From Phycisphaeraceae bacterium (GTDB lineage: Bacteria; Planctomycetota; Phycisphaerae; Phycisphaerales; Zrk34): DNA of 12,413 nucleotides. A program made the translations under genes and the position numbers. The DNA lies in assembly GCA_028281485.1 (NCBI GenBank), contig JANQJT010000183.1, positions 1 to 12,413 of the forward strand, written 5' to 3'. Shown here piece by piece: positions 1 through 6,142 of this stretch. Position 1 is the stretch's first letter, and every line of letters begins with the position of its first letter. The notes below the pieces were generated by a model, which saw only the letters and a list, made by a program, of their open reading frames with translations, did no database searches and was not told where the DNA came from.

Positions 1-1
1 C

Positions 2-409
2 GACTGGCTCTACGTTGAGGATCACGCCCGCGCGCTGCACCGCGTGGTCGAACGGGGCCGCGTCGGCGAAACCTACAACATCGGCGGCCACAACGAGCTG
101 ACCAACCTCCAGGTCGTCGAGAAGATCTGCCGGGCCCTCGACCGGCTGCGTCCCCACGCCGACGGCCCGTACAGCAAGCTGATCGAGTTCGTCCCCGACC
201 GCCCCGGCCACGACCTGCGCTACGCCATCGACGCGAGCAAGATCAAGGACGAGCTCGGCTGGGAACCCAGCGTGACGTTTGAGGAGGGGCTCGACCGAAC
301 GGTACAATGGTACCTCGACAACGAGTGGTGGTGGCGACCGATCCGAGACAACAAGTACGCCGGCGAACGACTTGGCGTTGGCGAATCCTCCAGGAGTTCA
401 TCGCAATGA
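2..409 (+). CDS. rfbB: dTDP-glucose 4,6-dehydratase, C-terminal part (5' truncated by window edge)
   Basis: Converts dTDP-glucose to dTDP-4-keto-6-deoxyglucose in the cytoplasm, the branch point for many deoxysugars. Only the last 135 codons are present. The reading frame is open from base 2, so the gene starts upstream of the window; a full RmlB is usually about 330-360 residues. What is visible is the substrate-binding C-terminal part of this extended short-chain dehydrogenase: DWLYVEDHARAL at the left edge, GETYNIGGHNE, the DRPGHDLRYAID block, and the usual ending around WYLDNEWWWRPI. These blocks are very characteristic of RmlB. The NAD-binding Rossmann glycines and the catalytic YxxxK lie outside the window. 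The stop overlaps the rfbA start (ATGA at 406-409), which suggests translational coupling. The last residues, a serine-rich tail of about 10, look unconserved. Confidence 0.95.
   Translation, partial: DWLYVEDHARALHRVVERGRVGETYNIGGHNELTNLQVVEKICRALDRLRPHADGPYSKLIEFVPDRPGHDLRYAIDASKIKDELGWEPSVTFEEGLDRTVQWYLDNEWWWRPIRDNKYAGERLGVGESSRSSSQ
392..396 (+). promoter_or_regulatory. Ribosome binding site of rfbA
   Basis: AGGAG sits nine bases upstream of ATG 406, inside the end of the dehydratase gene. It decides the rfbA start. The open frame continues back to an ATG at 307, but those extra 33 residues lie over the dehydratase coding sequence. The protein homology begins exactly at 406 with MKGIVLAGGSGTRL. 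Confidence 0.75.
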
Positions 410-1275
410 AGGGTATTGTCTTAGCCGGCGGTAGCGGCACGCGGCTGCACCCCATGACACTGCCGGTCACCAAGCAGCTGCTGCCCATCTACGACAAGCC
501 GATGGTGTACTACCCGCTGAGCATGCTGATGCTCGCGGGAATTCGCGAGGTGCTCGTCATCTCCACGCCCGTCGACCTGCCGCTCTACGAGAAGCTCCTG
601 GGCGACGGCAGCCAGTGGGGCATCTCAATCGAATACGCCGAGCAGCCCCGACCCGAGGGCTTGGCCCAGGCGTTCATCATCGGCGAGGCGTTCCTCGACG
701 GCGGGCCCGGCTGCCTGGTCCTCGGCGACAACGTCTTCTACGGCACCGGCCTGCAGCAGCTGCTCCAGAAGGCCTACATCACCGCCACCAGCGGCGGCGC
801 CGTCGTCTTCGGCTACCTCGTGTCCGATCCCGAACGCTACGGCGTGGTCGAGTTCGACGACCAGTACAACGTCATCAGCATCGAGGAAAAACCCGCAAAG
901 CCCAAGAGCCGATACGCCGTGACCGGCCTGTACTTCTATGACAATCAGGTCTGCGAGCTGGCCAAGCAGGTCAAGCCCTCCGCACGCGGCGAACTCGAGA
1001 TCACCACCCTCAACAACCTCTACCTCGAACAGGGCAACCTCAGCGTCAACCTCTTCGGTCGCGGCACCGCCTGGCTCGACACCGGCACACCCGACAGTCT
1101 CGCCGAGGCCGGCAGCTTCATCCAGGCCATCGAAAAACGGCAGGGCCTGAAGGTCGCCTGCCTCGAAGAGATCGCCGTGCACATGAACTTCGTCTCTGCC
1201 GAGCAGATGCTGAAAAACATCGAGGGCCACAAGAGCACCTACTACCAGTACGTCAGAAGCATCCTCTCGACATGA
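406..1275 (+). CDS. rfbA: Glucose-1-phosphate thymidylyltransferase (RmlA/RfbA)
   Basis: Makes dTDP-glucose from dTTP and glucose-1-phosphate, the step before RfbB. The protein has 289 residues, normal for the short RmlA family. Visible motifs are the nucleotide-binding signature GGSGTRLHP (8-16), KQLLPIYDKPM (23-33), LGDNVFYG (106-113, with D108 as a likely metal ligand), EEKP (160-163), RGELEIT (194-200) and LDTGTPDSL (224-232, with D225 as the likely second metal ligand). I chose ATG 406 over the in-frame ATG 307 because the family N-terminus begins there and AGGAG lies nine bases upstream. It overlaps the preceding dehydratase and the following aminotransferase by ATGA, so rfbB-rfbA-aminotransferase behaves like one translation unit. 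The gene order (rfbB before rfbA, no rmlC/rmlD after) suggests that the dTDP-4-keto-6-deoxyglucose goes to the aminotransferase. No key residue is missing. Confidence 0.97.
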   Translation: MKGIVLAGGSGTRLHPMTLPVTKQLLPIYDKPMVYYPLSMLMLAGIREVLVISTPVDLPLYEKLLGDGSQWGISIEYAEQPRPEGLAQAFIIGEAFLDGGPGCLVLGDNVFYGTGLQQLLQKAYITATSGGAVVFGYLVSDPERYGVVEFDDQYNVISIEEKPAKPKSRYAVTGLYFYDNQVCELAKQVKPSARGELEITTLNNLYLEQGNLSVNLFGRGTAWLDTGTPDSLAEAGSFIQAIEKRQGLKVACLEEIAVHMNFVSAEQMLKNIEGHKSTYYQYVRSILST

Positions 1276-2411
1276 CACCTTTCGACCAACCCATCCTCGT
1301 CACACGCCCCTACCTGCCCCCGATCGAACGGGTGCACGCCCTCCTCGACGAGGTCTGGCACAACCACTGGCTGACCAACCGCGGCCCCTTGCTCGCGCGA
1401 TTCCAGCAGACCCTCGCCGGTTTGTTCGGCATCGACACCAACCAGATGGCGCTGTTCGCCAACGGCACGCTCGCCATGGACCTCACGCTACGCACCATGG
1501 GCCTGCCGCCCGGCGGACGCGTCATCACCACGCCCTTCACGTTCGTCGCCACCGGCAGCGCCATCGTCAACGCCGGCCTCGAACCCGTCTTCGTCGAGAC
1601 CCGACCCGAAGACGCCACGCTCGATCCTCAAGCCGTCGAAGCCGCCATCGATGAACGCACCGTCGCGATCGCCCCCGTTCACGTGTTCGGAATGCCCTGC
1701 CAACTCGACGCCCTGCAAGACATCGCCGACCGACACAACCTCCGGCTCCTCTACGACGCCGCCCACTGCACCGGCGTCAGCGTCAACGGCCAAAGCATCG
1801 GCGCGTTCGGGCACGCCAGCATGTTCTCCCTGCACGCCACCAAGCTCTTCCACGCCGTCGAGTGTGGCGTGATCACCAGCCCCGATCCCGACCTGATCCG
1901 ACGACTGAGCCGACTGAAGAACTTCGGCTACGACGGACCGGTCAGGATCGTCCCCGGCGGCACCAACGCCAAGATCAGCGAGGTCCACGCCGCGGTCGGA
2001 CTGGCCTGCTGCGAGGACTTCCACGCGATCCTGCAAAGGCGGCGCGAACAGGCCACCCGCTACCGCCGGAACCTCGCCGACACACCCGGCATCGACCTGT
2101 TCCCGCTGCCCGGACCCGAGGTCGAATACAACTACAGCTACATGCCCATCCTGGTCGATCCCGAACAATACGGCTGTGACAGCGATCAACTCGAGCAACG
2201 ACTTAAGGAACTCAACGTGTTCACCCGCAGATACTTCTTCCCCCTGCTCAACGACGTCGAGGCCTTTGCCCATTGCCCCGTCCGCGGCGAGCTGCCCGTG
2301 GCGCGGCACATCGCCGACCGCGTGCTCTGCCTGCCGGTGTACCACGAACTGACGATGGACGCCGTCGACCGGATCTGCGAGATGGTCATTCAGCGGCAGC
2401 AATCGGCCTGA
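1272..2411 (+). CDS. vioA: DegT/DnrJ/EryC1/StrS PLP-dependent sugar aminotransferase, VioA-like
   Basis: Predicted to aminate C4 of dTDP-4-keto-6-deoxyglucose, using PLP and probably glutamate as amino donor. It has 379 residues, the normal family length. The N-terminus (TRPYLPPIERV, then WLTNRGPL) resembles VioA of E. coli O7/Shigella. PLP-site features are FANGTLAM (62-69), TTPFTFVATG (86-95), the cofactor aspartate in YDAAH (D162) and the Schiff-base lysine K191 in SLHATKLFHAVECG. TNAKISEVHAAVG (231-243) is the conserved block near the substrate site. The start overlaps rfbA by ATGA; the Shine-Dalgarno is weak (AGAAG at 1255-1259), so coupling is likely. The family and the RfbA/RfbB context are seen. 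The product stereochemistry is inferred: VioA gives Qui4N, WecE gives Fuc4N, and a C3 aminotransferase of the FdtB type is a less likely alternative because no ketoisomerase is present here. Confidence 0.85.
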   Translation: MTPFDQPILVTRPYLPPIERVHALLDEVWHNHWLTNRGPLLARFQQTLAGLFGIDTNQMALFANGTLAMDLTLRTMGLPPGGRVITTPFTFVATGSAIVNAGLEPVFVETRPEDATLDPQAVEAAIDERTVAIAPVHVFGMPCQLDALQDIADRHNLRLLYDAAHCTGVSVNGQSIGAFGHASMFSLHATKLFHAVECGVITSPDPDLIRRLSRLKNFGYDGPVRIVPGGTNAKISEVHAAVGLACCEDFHAILQRRREQATRYRRNLADTPGIDLFPLPGPEVEYNYSYMPILVDPEQYGCDSDQLEQRLKELNVFTRRYFFPLLNDVEAFAHCPVRGELPVARHIADRVLCLPVYHELTMDAVDRICEMVIQRQQSA

Positions 2412-2521
2412 AACAACGCCGCTACGTGATGTTCCTGTGAGAGCGAGACGACGACGCGGCCAACGCGTCACCATTCGATTCAACACCGTGATGCGTCGGT
2501 GAAAACACCAGAAAGGCACCC
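2412..2521 (+). other. Intergenic spacer with a short GC hairpin
   Basis: This 110-base gap separates the aminotransferase and acetyltransferase genes. It contains a perfect six-pair inverted repeat, GACGCG/CGCGTC (2453-2458 and 2464-2469), with a five-base loop. No T-run follows, so it is not a standard intrinsic terminator, and in GC-rich DNA such a stem can arise by chance. AAAGG at 2512-2516 is a plausible Shine-Dalgarno, five bases before ATG 2522. I see no convincing promoter. Confidence 0.3.
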
Positions 2522-3214
2522 ATGACGAGCGATACTGGGGCAACCCAAAACAAGCAGCCGCTGATCATCTGGGGCGCTTCCGGACACGCCGCCAGCGTCG
2601 CCGACGCCATCGATGCGCAGGGCCGCTACTCGGTCCACGGCTACATCGATGACGTCCAGCCCGACAAGCAGACCTTTCTGAACCGCCCCCTCTTCGGAGA
2701 CCGGTCGGCGCTGCCGCGGCTCCTGGCCGAGGGCATCCGACACATCGTCATCGCCGTCGGCGCCAACCAGGCCCGCCAAACCCTCACCGACAAAGCCACC
2801 GAACTCGGCTTCAACCTTCCGGCCATCATCCACCCCTCCGCCGTCATCGCGCCCAACGCCGTGCTGGAGCCCGGCACCGTCGCGCTGGCCGGCGTGATCG
2901 TCAACTCCGAAGCCCACATCGGTGCGGGCACCATCCTCAACACCGCCTGCAGCGTCGACCACCACTGCCACGTCGGACCCATGGCGCACATCGCGCCCGG
3001 CGCGCGACTCGGCGGAAACACTCACGTCGGCCACGCCACGCTCATCGGCATCGGAAGCACCGTCTCCAACGGCATACGGATCGGCGACCACGTGATCGTC
3101 GGCGCCGGCGCCGTTGTCGTCGGCGACCTCGAATCAGACGTCGTTGCCTATGGGTGTCCCGCGCGTGCCGTCCGCCAACGCCGAGCCGATGAATCCGGAT
3201 TGCAGAGAAACTAA
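2522..3214 (+). CDS. Sugar N/O-acetyltransferase, PglD/NeuD family, left-handed beta-helix
   Basis: Predicted to acetylate the 4-amino group of the dTDP-4-amino-4,6-dideoxyhexose with acetyl-CoA, giving the 4-acetamido sugar (the role of VioB/PerB/PglD relatives). The protein has 230 residues. The N-terminal half is a Rossmann-like nucleotide-sugar binding domain opening with IIWGASGHAASV (about 15-26), followed by YIDD. The C-terminal half (about 101-205) is a left-handed beta-helix of hexapeptide turns (PSAVIAPNAVLEPGTV and onward to VIVGAGAVVVGDL). It ends with the acetyl-CoA-side loop GCPARAVR. H147 in SVDHHCHVG aligns with the catalytic histidine of PglD; the residue after it is H148 where PglD has glutamate. 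The acetyl acceptor is inferred from the aminotransferase next door. NeuD-type O-acetylation, or formyl- or acyl-transfer, cannot be excluded. The wzx gene starts five bases after the stop. Confidence 0.85.
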   Translation: MTSDTGATQNKQPLIIWGASGHAASVADAIDAQGRYSVHGYIDDVQPDKQTFLNRPLFGDRSALPRLLAEGIRHIVIAVGANQARQTLTDKATELGFNLPAIIHPSAVIAPNAVLEPGTVALAGVIVNSEAHIGAGTILNTACSVDHHCHVGPMAHIAPGARLGGNTHVGHATLIGIGSTVSNGIRIGDHVIVGAGAVVVGDLESDVVAYGCPARAVRQRRADESGLQRN

Positions 3215-3218
3215 GCGC

Positions 3219-4682
3219 ATGGCCTCTCTGACCTCCAAAGCAATGAAGGCGGGTGTCTGGAGCGCGATCGAACGCGTCGGCCAACAGATGGTCCTGGTGA
3301 TCGTGCAGCTCTGGCTCGCCAGGCTGCTTGGCCCTGAGGCGTTCGGCCTCGTGGCGATGCTCATCATCTTCTACAACATCGCCCAGGTCCTGGTCGACAG
3401 CGGCTTCGGCAACGCGCTGATCCAGAAGAGCGAGATTGACGAGACCGACTGCAACTCCGTCTTCTACTTCAACATCGTCCTGGGCGCCCTCGCCGCGGGC
3501 GCGATGTGCGCCATCTCGCCCTGGGTCGCCGGCTTCTTCGAGCGCCCCGTGCTCCAGCCGATGACCTGCTGGCTGGCGCTGATCCCCCTGATCAACAGCT
3601 TCGGCGTGGTGCAGCAATCCCTGCTGCGACGGCAGCTGCGCTTCCGCAGGATACTCGCCGCCAGCATGCCCGCGACGGTGATCTCCGGCGTGATCGGCGT
3701 GGCCATGGCGCTCAACGGCTTCGGCGTCTGGGCGCTGGTCGCGCAGATGGTCAGCCTCCGCTTCTTCTGGGTCCTGCTGATGTGGCGCGTCAGCCCCTGG
3801 CGACCCGCCTGGGAGTACTCCGGCCGATCCATCCGTCGGATGTTCGACTTCGGCTCCAAACTCATGGCCGACAGTCTCCTGACCGTGATCTTCGAGAACC
3901 TCTACTTCATGGTCATCGGTAAGCTCTTCGACGCGGTCACACTCGGCCTCTATTTCAACGCACGCCGACTGCAACGCCTCGTCTCCTCCACCCTGGCTGG
4001 CGTCCTCGTGCGCGTCGTGCTGCCCGTGTTTTCCCAGGTCCAGGACGACACCGAACGGATGCGACGCGGACTGCGACGCGCCACACGCCTGGTCGCTCTG
4101 GTCATCGGCATGGTCTGCGCCATGATGATCACCATGGCCGACCCCGTCTTCCGTGGGATTCTCGGGGATGACTGGATCGGCTCGATCCCCTACTTCCAAT
4201 GGCTCGCGATCGTGGCCCTGTTCTACCCCTTCAGCGCCATGAACCTCAACGTCCTGATGGCGATCGGTCGCAGCGACCAGTTCCTGATCGCGGGCGTGAT
4301 CAAGAAGGTACTCATCGTGCTCAACCTGGTCATCTGCTGGCGCTACGGCGTGATGGCACTGGTCTACGGCCTGGCGGTGCTCAGCCTGCTCGATTTCTTC
4401 GTCAACGCGTTCTTCACCGGTCAACATCTACGATACCCCGCCTACAAGCAGCTCTGGGACGCCGCCCCCTACTTCGCCGTCGCCGCCGCCGCCGGTCTGG
4501 TCATGGTCGTCTTCGCGCAGCTCTGCTTCGGCCTGCCCCACCTCGTCATCGCCGCCGGACAAGCCATCCTCGGCACCGGTATCTGGCTGGCTGCCAGCTA
4601 CGCGTTCGAGCTGGAGGCTTATAACGAATTTGTAAAATTATTCCGTTTCAAGGCGAACCAGCGAGAAAAATCCCCGATATAA
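3219..4682 (+). CDS. wzx: Wzx-type flippase (PST family, WzxC/TuaB-like)
   Basis: Integral inner-membrane protein predicted to flip undecaprenyl-diphosphate-linked repeat units to the periplasm. It has 487 residues from ATG 3219 and many hydrophobic segments, for example around 22-57, 82-105, 150-187, 290-305, 325-347, 355-372 and 415-460. Family features are KAGVWSAIERVGQQ, the LARLLGPEAFGLVAM block after the first helix, FGNALIQ near 63-69, and FENLYFMVIGKLFDAVTLGLY in the middle. The frame is open back to ATG 3114, but that extension overlaps the acetyltransferase and is hydrophilic and unlike the family. ATG 3189 is also possible; both candidates have weak Shine-Dalgarno sequences (AGAGAA at 3204-3209 for 3219). 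The last 20 codons switch to AT-rich codons (AAT, TTT, GTA, AAA, TTA), unlike the rest of the gene, which suggests that the 3' end lies at a recombination junction. Confidence is high for the family and lower for the exact start. Confidence 0.92.
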   Translation: MASLTSKAMKAGVWSAIERVGQQMVLVIVQLWLARLLGPEAFGLVAMLIIFYNIAQVLVDSGFGNALIQKSEIDETDCNSVFYFNIVLGALAAGAMCAISPWVAGFFERPVLQPMTCWLALIPLINSFGVVQQSLLRRQLRFRRILAASMPATVISGVIGVAMALNGFGVWALVAQMVSLRFFWVLLMWRVSPWRPAWEYSGRSIRRMFDFGSKLMADSLLTVIFENLYFMVIGKLFDAVTLGLYFNARRLQRLVSSTLAGVLVRVVLPVFSQVQDDTERMRRGLRRATRLVALVIGMVCAMMITMADPVFRGILGDDWIGSIPYFQWLAIVALFYPFSAMNLNVLMAIGRSDQFLIAGVIKKVLIVLNLVICWRYGVMALVYGLAVLSLLDFFVNAFFTGQHLRYPAYKQLWDAAPYFAVAAAAGLVMVVFAQLCFGLPHLVIAAGQAILGTGIWLAASYAFELEAYNEFVKLFRFKANQREKSPI

Positions 4683-4802
4683 CGTTAATAATCACCATTG
4701 CCGTGATTTCACCTTTGCCTCAAAGCGTGAACGAAACGGTACAAGGCGCGACACAGCCCCCCGACAACGCCGCTCTGTCGGTCGATCCAGGAGCCGGAGC
4801 GA
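4683..4802 (+). other. AT-rich intergenic junction with two small inverted repeats
   Basis: By hand count, 48 of 120 bases are G or C across 4621-4740, against 39 of 60 in a typical line such as 1021-1080. The spacer holds AATCAC/GTGATT (4690-4695, 4703-4708; seven-base loop) and CCGACA/TGTCGG (4761-4766, 4776-4781; nine-base loop). Neither is followed by a proper T-run, so I do not call a terminator. TATAAC at 4678-4683, over the wzx stop, is a possible -10 but has no good -35. AGGAG at 4789-4793 is a good Shine-Dalgarno, nine bases before ATG 4803. Confidence 0.4.
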
Positions 4803-5948
4803 ATGCCCTTCAATGTCTATCATCTGATTCCCGGCCGATCGCTTCAGCACTTCAAGAATTGCCTCATGACCGGCCAACAAACCAGCCCGCCCGGCTGGGA
4901 TGTCGTGCAACGTCCGGTCTTCTGGGGCGGTCAGAAAGGTCAGATCACCGGGCGGCTCCAGGCCGACGGGCTTAACTTTGAGCAGGACGAATGCGTATTC
5001 ATCGACGGAACCCACCGGGCCCTGTGGCGGTGGCTGCGACGACTTGCCAGGGACGAAGCCGCGCTGGTCATGCACAGCGTACCCACGCGTTATTTCTGGT
5101 TCCTGCTGCGCACCTGCCCATCGCTGCTGCAGCGTACCGCGTGGATCGGATGGGGTGCGGGGGTTTACAATCCGTGGAAGCAACGCGAAGCGGGCATGAC
5201 CCCCCTCAAGTGGGTGTGGTTTAAACCCTTTCGCTATTGTGTGCCGCGGTTGGGGATCGTGTCTTCTCACCATCAGGAAGACGCGCGCCGATTGGAATCG
5301 ATGGTCGGCCCGCTGACCAGTCACGCCACCGCGCGATACAATCTGCAGGGACTGCCCGACCGCCTGGAACCACGCCAACCCACACCCACGATCAACGTAT
5401 GCGTGGGGCACCGCGCAGGTAAACCCGAGGACTACCAAGCCGTCTTCGAGTCACTGGGACAATTCACAGACGCACCGATGACGGTGCACGCTCCGCTATC
5501 GTACGGGCATCGCGAACACGTCGACACAGTCATCGAGACGGGGCGCACGCTGCTCGGCGATCGATTCCACCCCATGACCGAGTTCATGCCACTCGACGAC
5601 TACTTCCGGTTCATGCGTACCATCGACACGCTGATTATGCCCGGCCCTTGGGCTCAGGGCGGATTCAATATCAACTTTGCCCTATCGGTGGGCACCAGGG
5701 TATTCATCCATGACGAATCACCGATGCTCGAGGAGTATCACGGGCTGGGATGTGACGTCATGGCGACATCGCATTTACCCGCCCTGTCGTTCCAGGAGCT
5801 CAGCACGCCGCAGCCCCTGAACGTCCAGCAACAGAACTTCGACGGCATCGGTCTCTACCACAAACGCACTCACGATGGATGGCAGCAGCTGTTCGCCAGG
5901 CTCGTCCCCACCGCTTATCAGAAACAGGAGGTCAAAACATGCCCATGA
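4803..5948 (+). CDS. Glycosyltransferase resembling WecF (GT56, 4-acetamido-4,6-dideoxyhexose transferase)
   Basis: Predicted peripheral membrane enzyme that transfers a dTDP-linked 4-acetamido-4,6-dideoxyhexose to a lipid-linked glycan. It has 381 residues, close to E. coli WecF (about 360). The resemblance is from memory and by eye: WIGWGAGVYN (114-123) against the WHIWGADLYE-type block, KPFRYCVPRLG then SSHHQEDARRL (141-164) against the arginine-rich segment after it, INVCVGHRAGKPEDY (197-211) against the ILVGNSGDRSNEH-type loop, VHAPLSYG (228-235), FMPLDDYFRFMRTID (261-275), and GGFNINFALSVGTRVFIHDESPM (286-308, in two blocks) against the GIGTLCLLIQAG/NRENPFW region. It has no membrane segment. 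A good AGGAG lies nine bases before the start. The context fits, because rfbA-rfbB-aminotransferase-acetyltransferase just upstream would make the donor. Codon use is less GC-biased than in the flanking genes. A different GT-B enzyme remains possible. Confidence 0.68.
   Translation: MPFNVYHLIPGRSLQHFKNCLMTGQQTSPPGWDVVQRPVFWGGQKGQITGRLQADGLNFEQDECVFIDGTHRALWRWLRRLARDEAALVMHSVPTRYFWFLLRTCPSLLQRTAWIGWGAGVYNPWKQREAGMTPLKWVWFKPFRYCVPRLGIVSSHHQEDARRLESMVGPLTSHATARYNLQGLPDRLEPRQPTPTINVCVGHRAGKPEDYQAVFESLGQFTDAPMTVHAPLSYGHREHVDTVIETGRTLLGDRFHPMTEFMPLDDYFRFMRTIDTLIMPGPWAQGGFNINFALSVGTRVFIHDESPMLEEYHGLGCDVMATSHLPALSFQELSTPQPLNVQQQNFDGIGLYHKRTHDGWQQLFARLVPTAYQKQEVKTCP
5926..5931 (+). promoter_or_regulatory. 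Perfect Shine-Dalgarno inside the end of the GT56-like gene
   Basis: AGGAGG lies seven bases before ATG 5939. It is the strongest ribosome binding site I see in the window, and it does not serve any recognised gene. It serves only the small frame 5939-6142, or is a remnant of a lost gene start. Confidence 0.5.
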
Positions 5949-6142
5949 CCTTCTTCACAGCACACCGCGGATGCACAGCAAACGAAGCATTTGCCCCAAA
6001 CCCGCCCATCTCTATCATACCGACCTGCCAGACGAGGCAGCTCGCCATCACGTGTACTCGCCCGCTCATGAGGCGCCTCTTTGTCGAGAGGTATAAACCG
6101 TCCATCGCGACCAGCGCCCCCGTGAGGTCCAGCACTCGATGA
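5939..6142 (+). CDS. Small ORF of unknown function (67 residues), possibly a gene remnant
   Basis: I do not recognise this protein. In favour of translation: ATG 5939 has a perfect AGGAGG seven bases upstream, the start overlaps the preceding gene by ten bases, and its TGA overlaps the wzy ATG as ATGA (6139-6142). These are the same couplings used by real genes in this locus. Against: the sequence (begins MPMTFFTAHRGC, ends RSSTR) has no visible domain, membrane segment or clear amphipathic pattern, it is rich in T, P, R and S, and codon use is not like the neighbours. The same stretch is partly open in another frame up to 6096. It could be a short leader that couples wzy translation, a recent small gene, or the debris of a deleted gene whose start and Shine-Dalgarno survived. 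If it is not coding, 5949-6138 is a 190-base spacer without other recognisable content. Confidence 0.33.
   Translation: MPMTFFTAHRGCTANEAFAPNPPISIIPTCQTRQLAITCTRPLMRRLFVERYKPSIATSAPVRSSTR

Noticed and set aside
307..405. N-terminal extension of rfbA to ATG 307
   Set aside because: It lies over the conserved C-terminus of the dehydratase. The family start and an AGGAG both point to ATG 406.
1488..2543. Minus-strand open frame (351 codons) opposite the aminotransferase
   Set aside because: It is opposite a gene with intact PLP-site motifs. The product is V/G/D-rich and has no recognisable domain.
3114..3218. N-terminal extension of wzx to ATG 3114 (35 extra residues)
   Set aside because: It overlaps the conserved end of the acetyltransferase beta-helix, is hydrophilic, and does not fit the flippase N-terminus, which begins near ATG 3219.
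3042..4427. Long minus-strand open frame (461 codons) opposite wzx
   Set aside because: It is the mirror of a clear flippase gene. The product is a low-complexity mix rich in H, D, E, Q and G with no domain, as expected for antisense frames in GC-rich coding DNA.
4690..4712. Inverted repeat AATCAC/GTGATT as a terminator after wzx
   Set aside because: The stem is short and AT-rich with a seven-base loop, and only scattered T follow, so it is not convincing as an intrinsic terminator.
4692..5438. Minus-strand open frame (248 codons) opposite the GT56-like gene
   Set aside because: The plus-strand gene has a good Shine-Dalgarno and family resemblance; the reverse product shows nothing recognisable.
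6070..6091. Palindrome GAGGCGCCTC followed by CCTCT/AGAGG
   Set aside because: It is too short to separate from chance in this DNA. It has no T-run and no known operator pattern.
6092..6097. TATAAA as a -10 element for wzy
   Set aside because: No -35-like hexamer lies 16-19 bases upstream, so I do not call a promoter.
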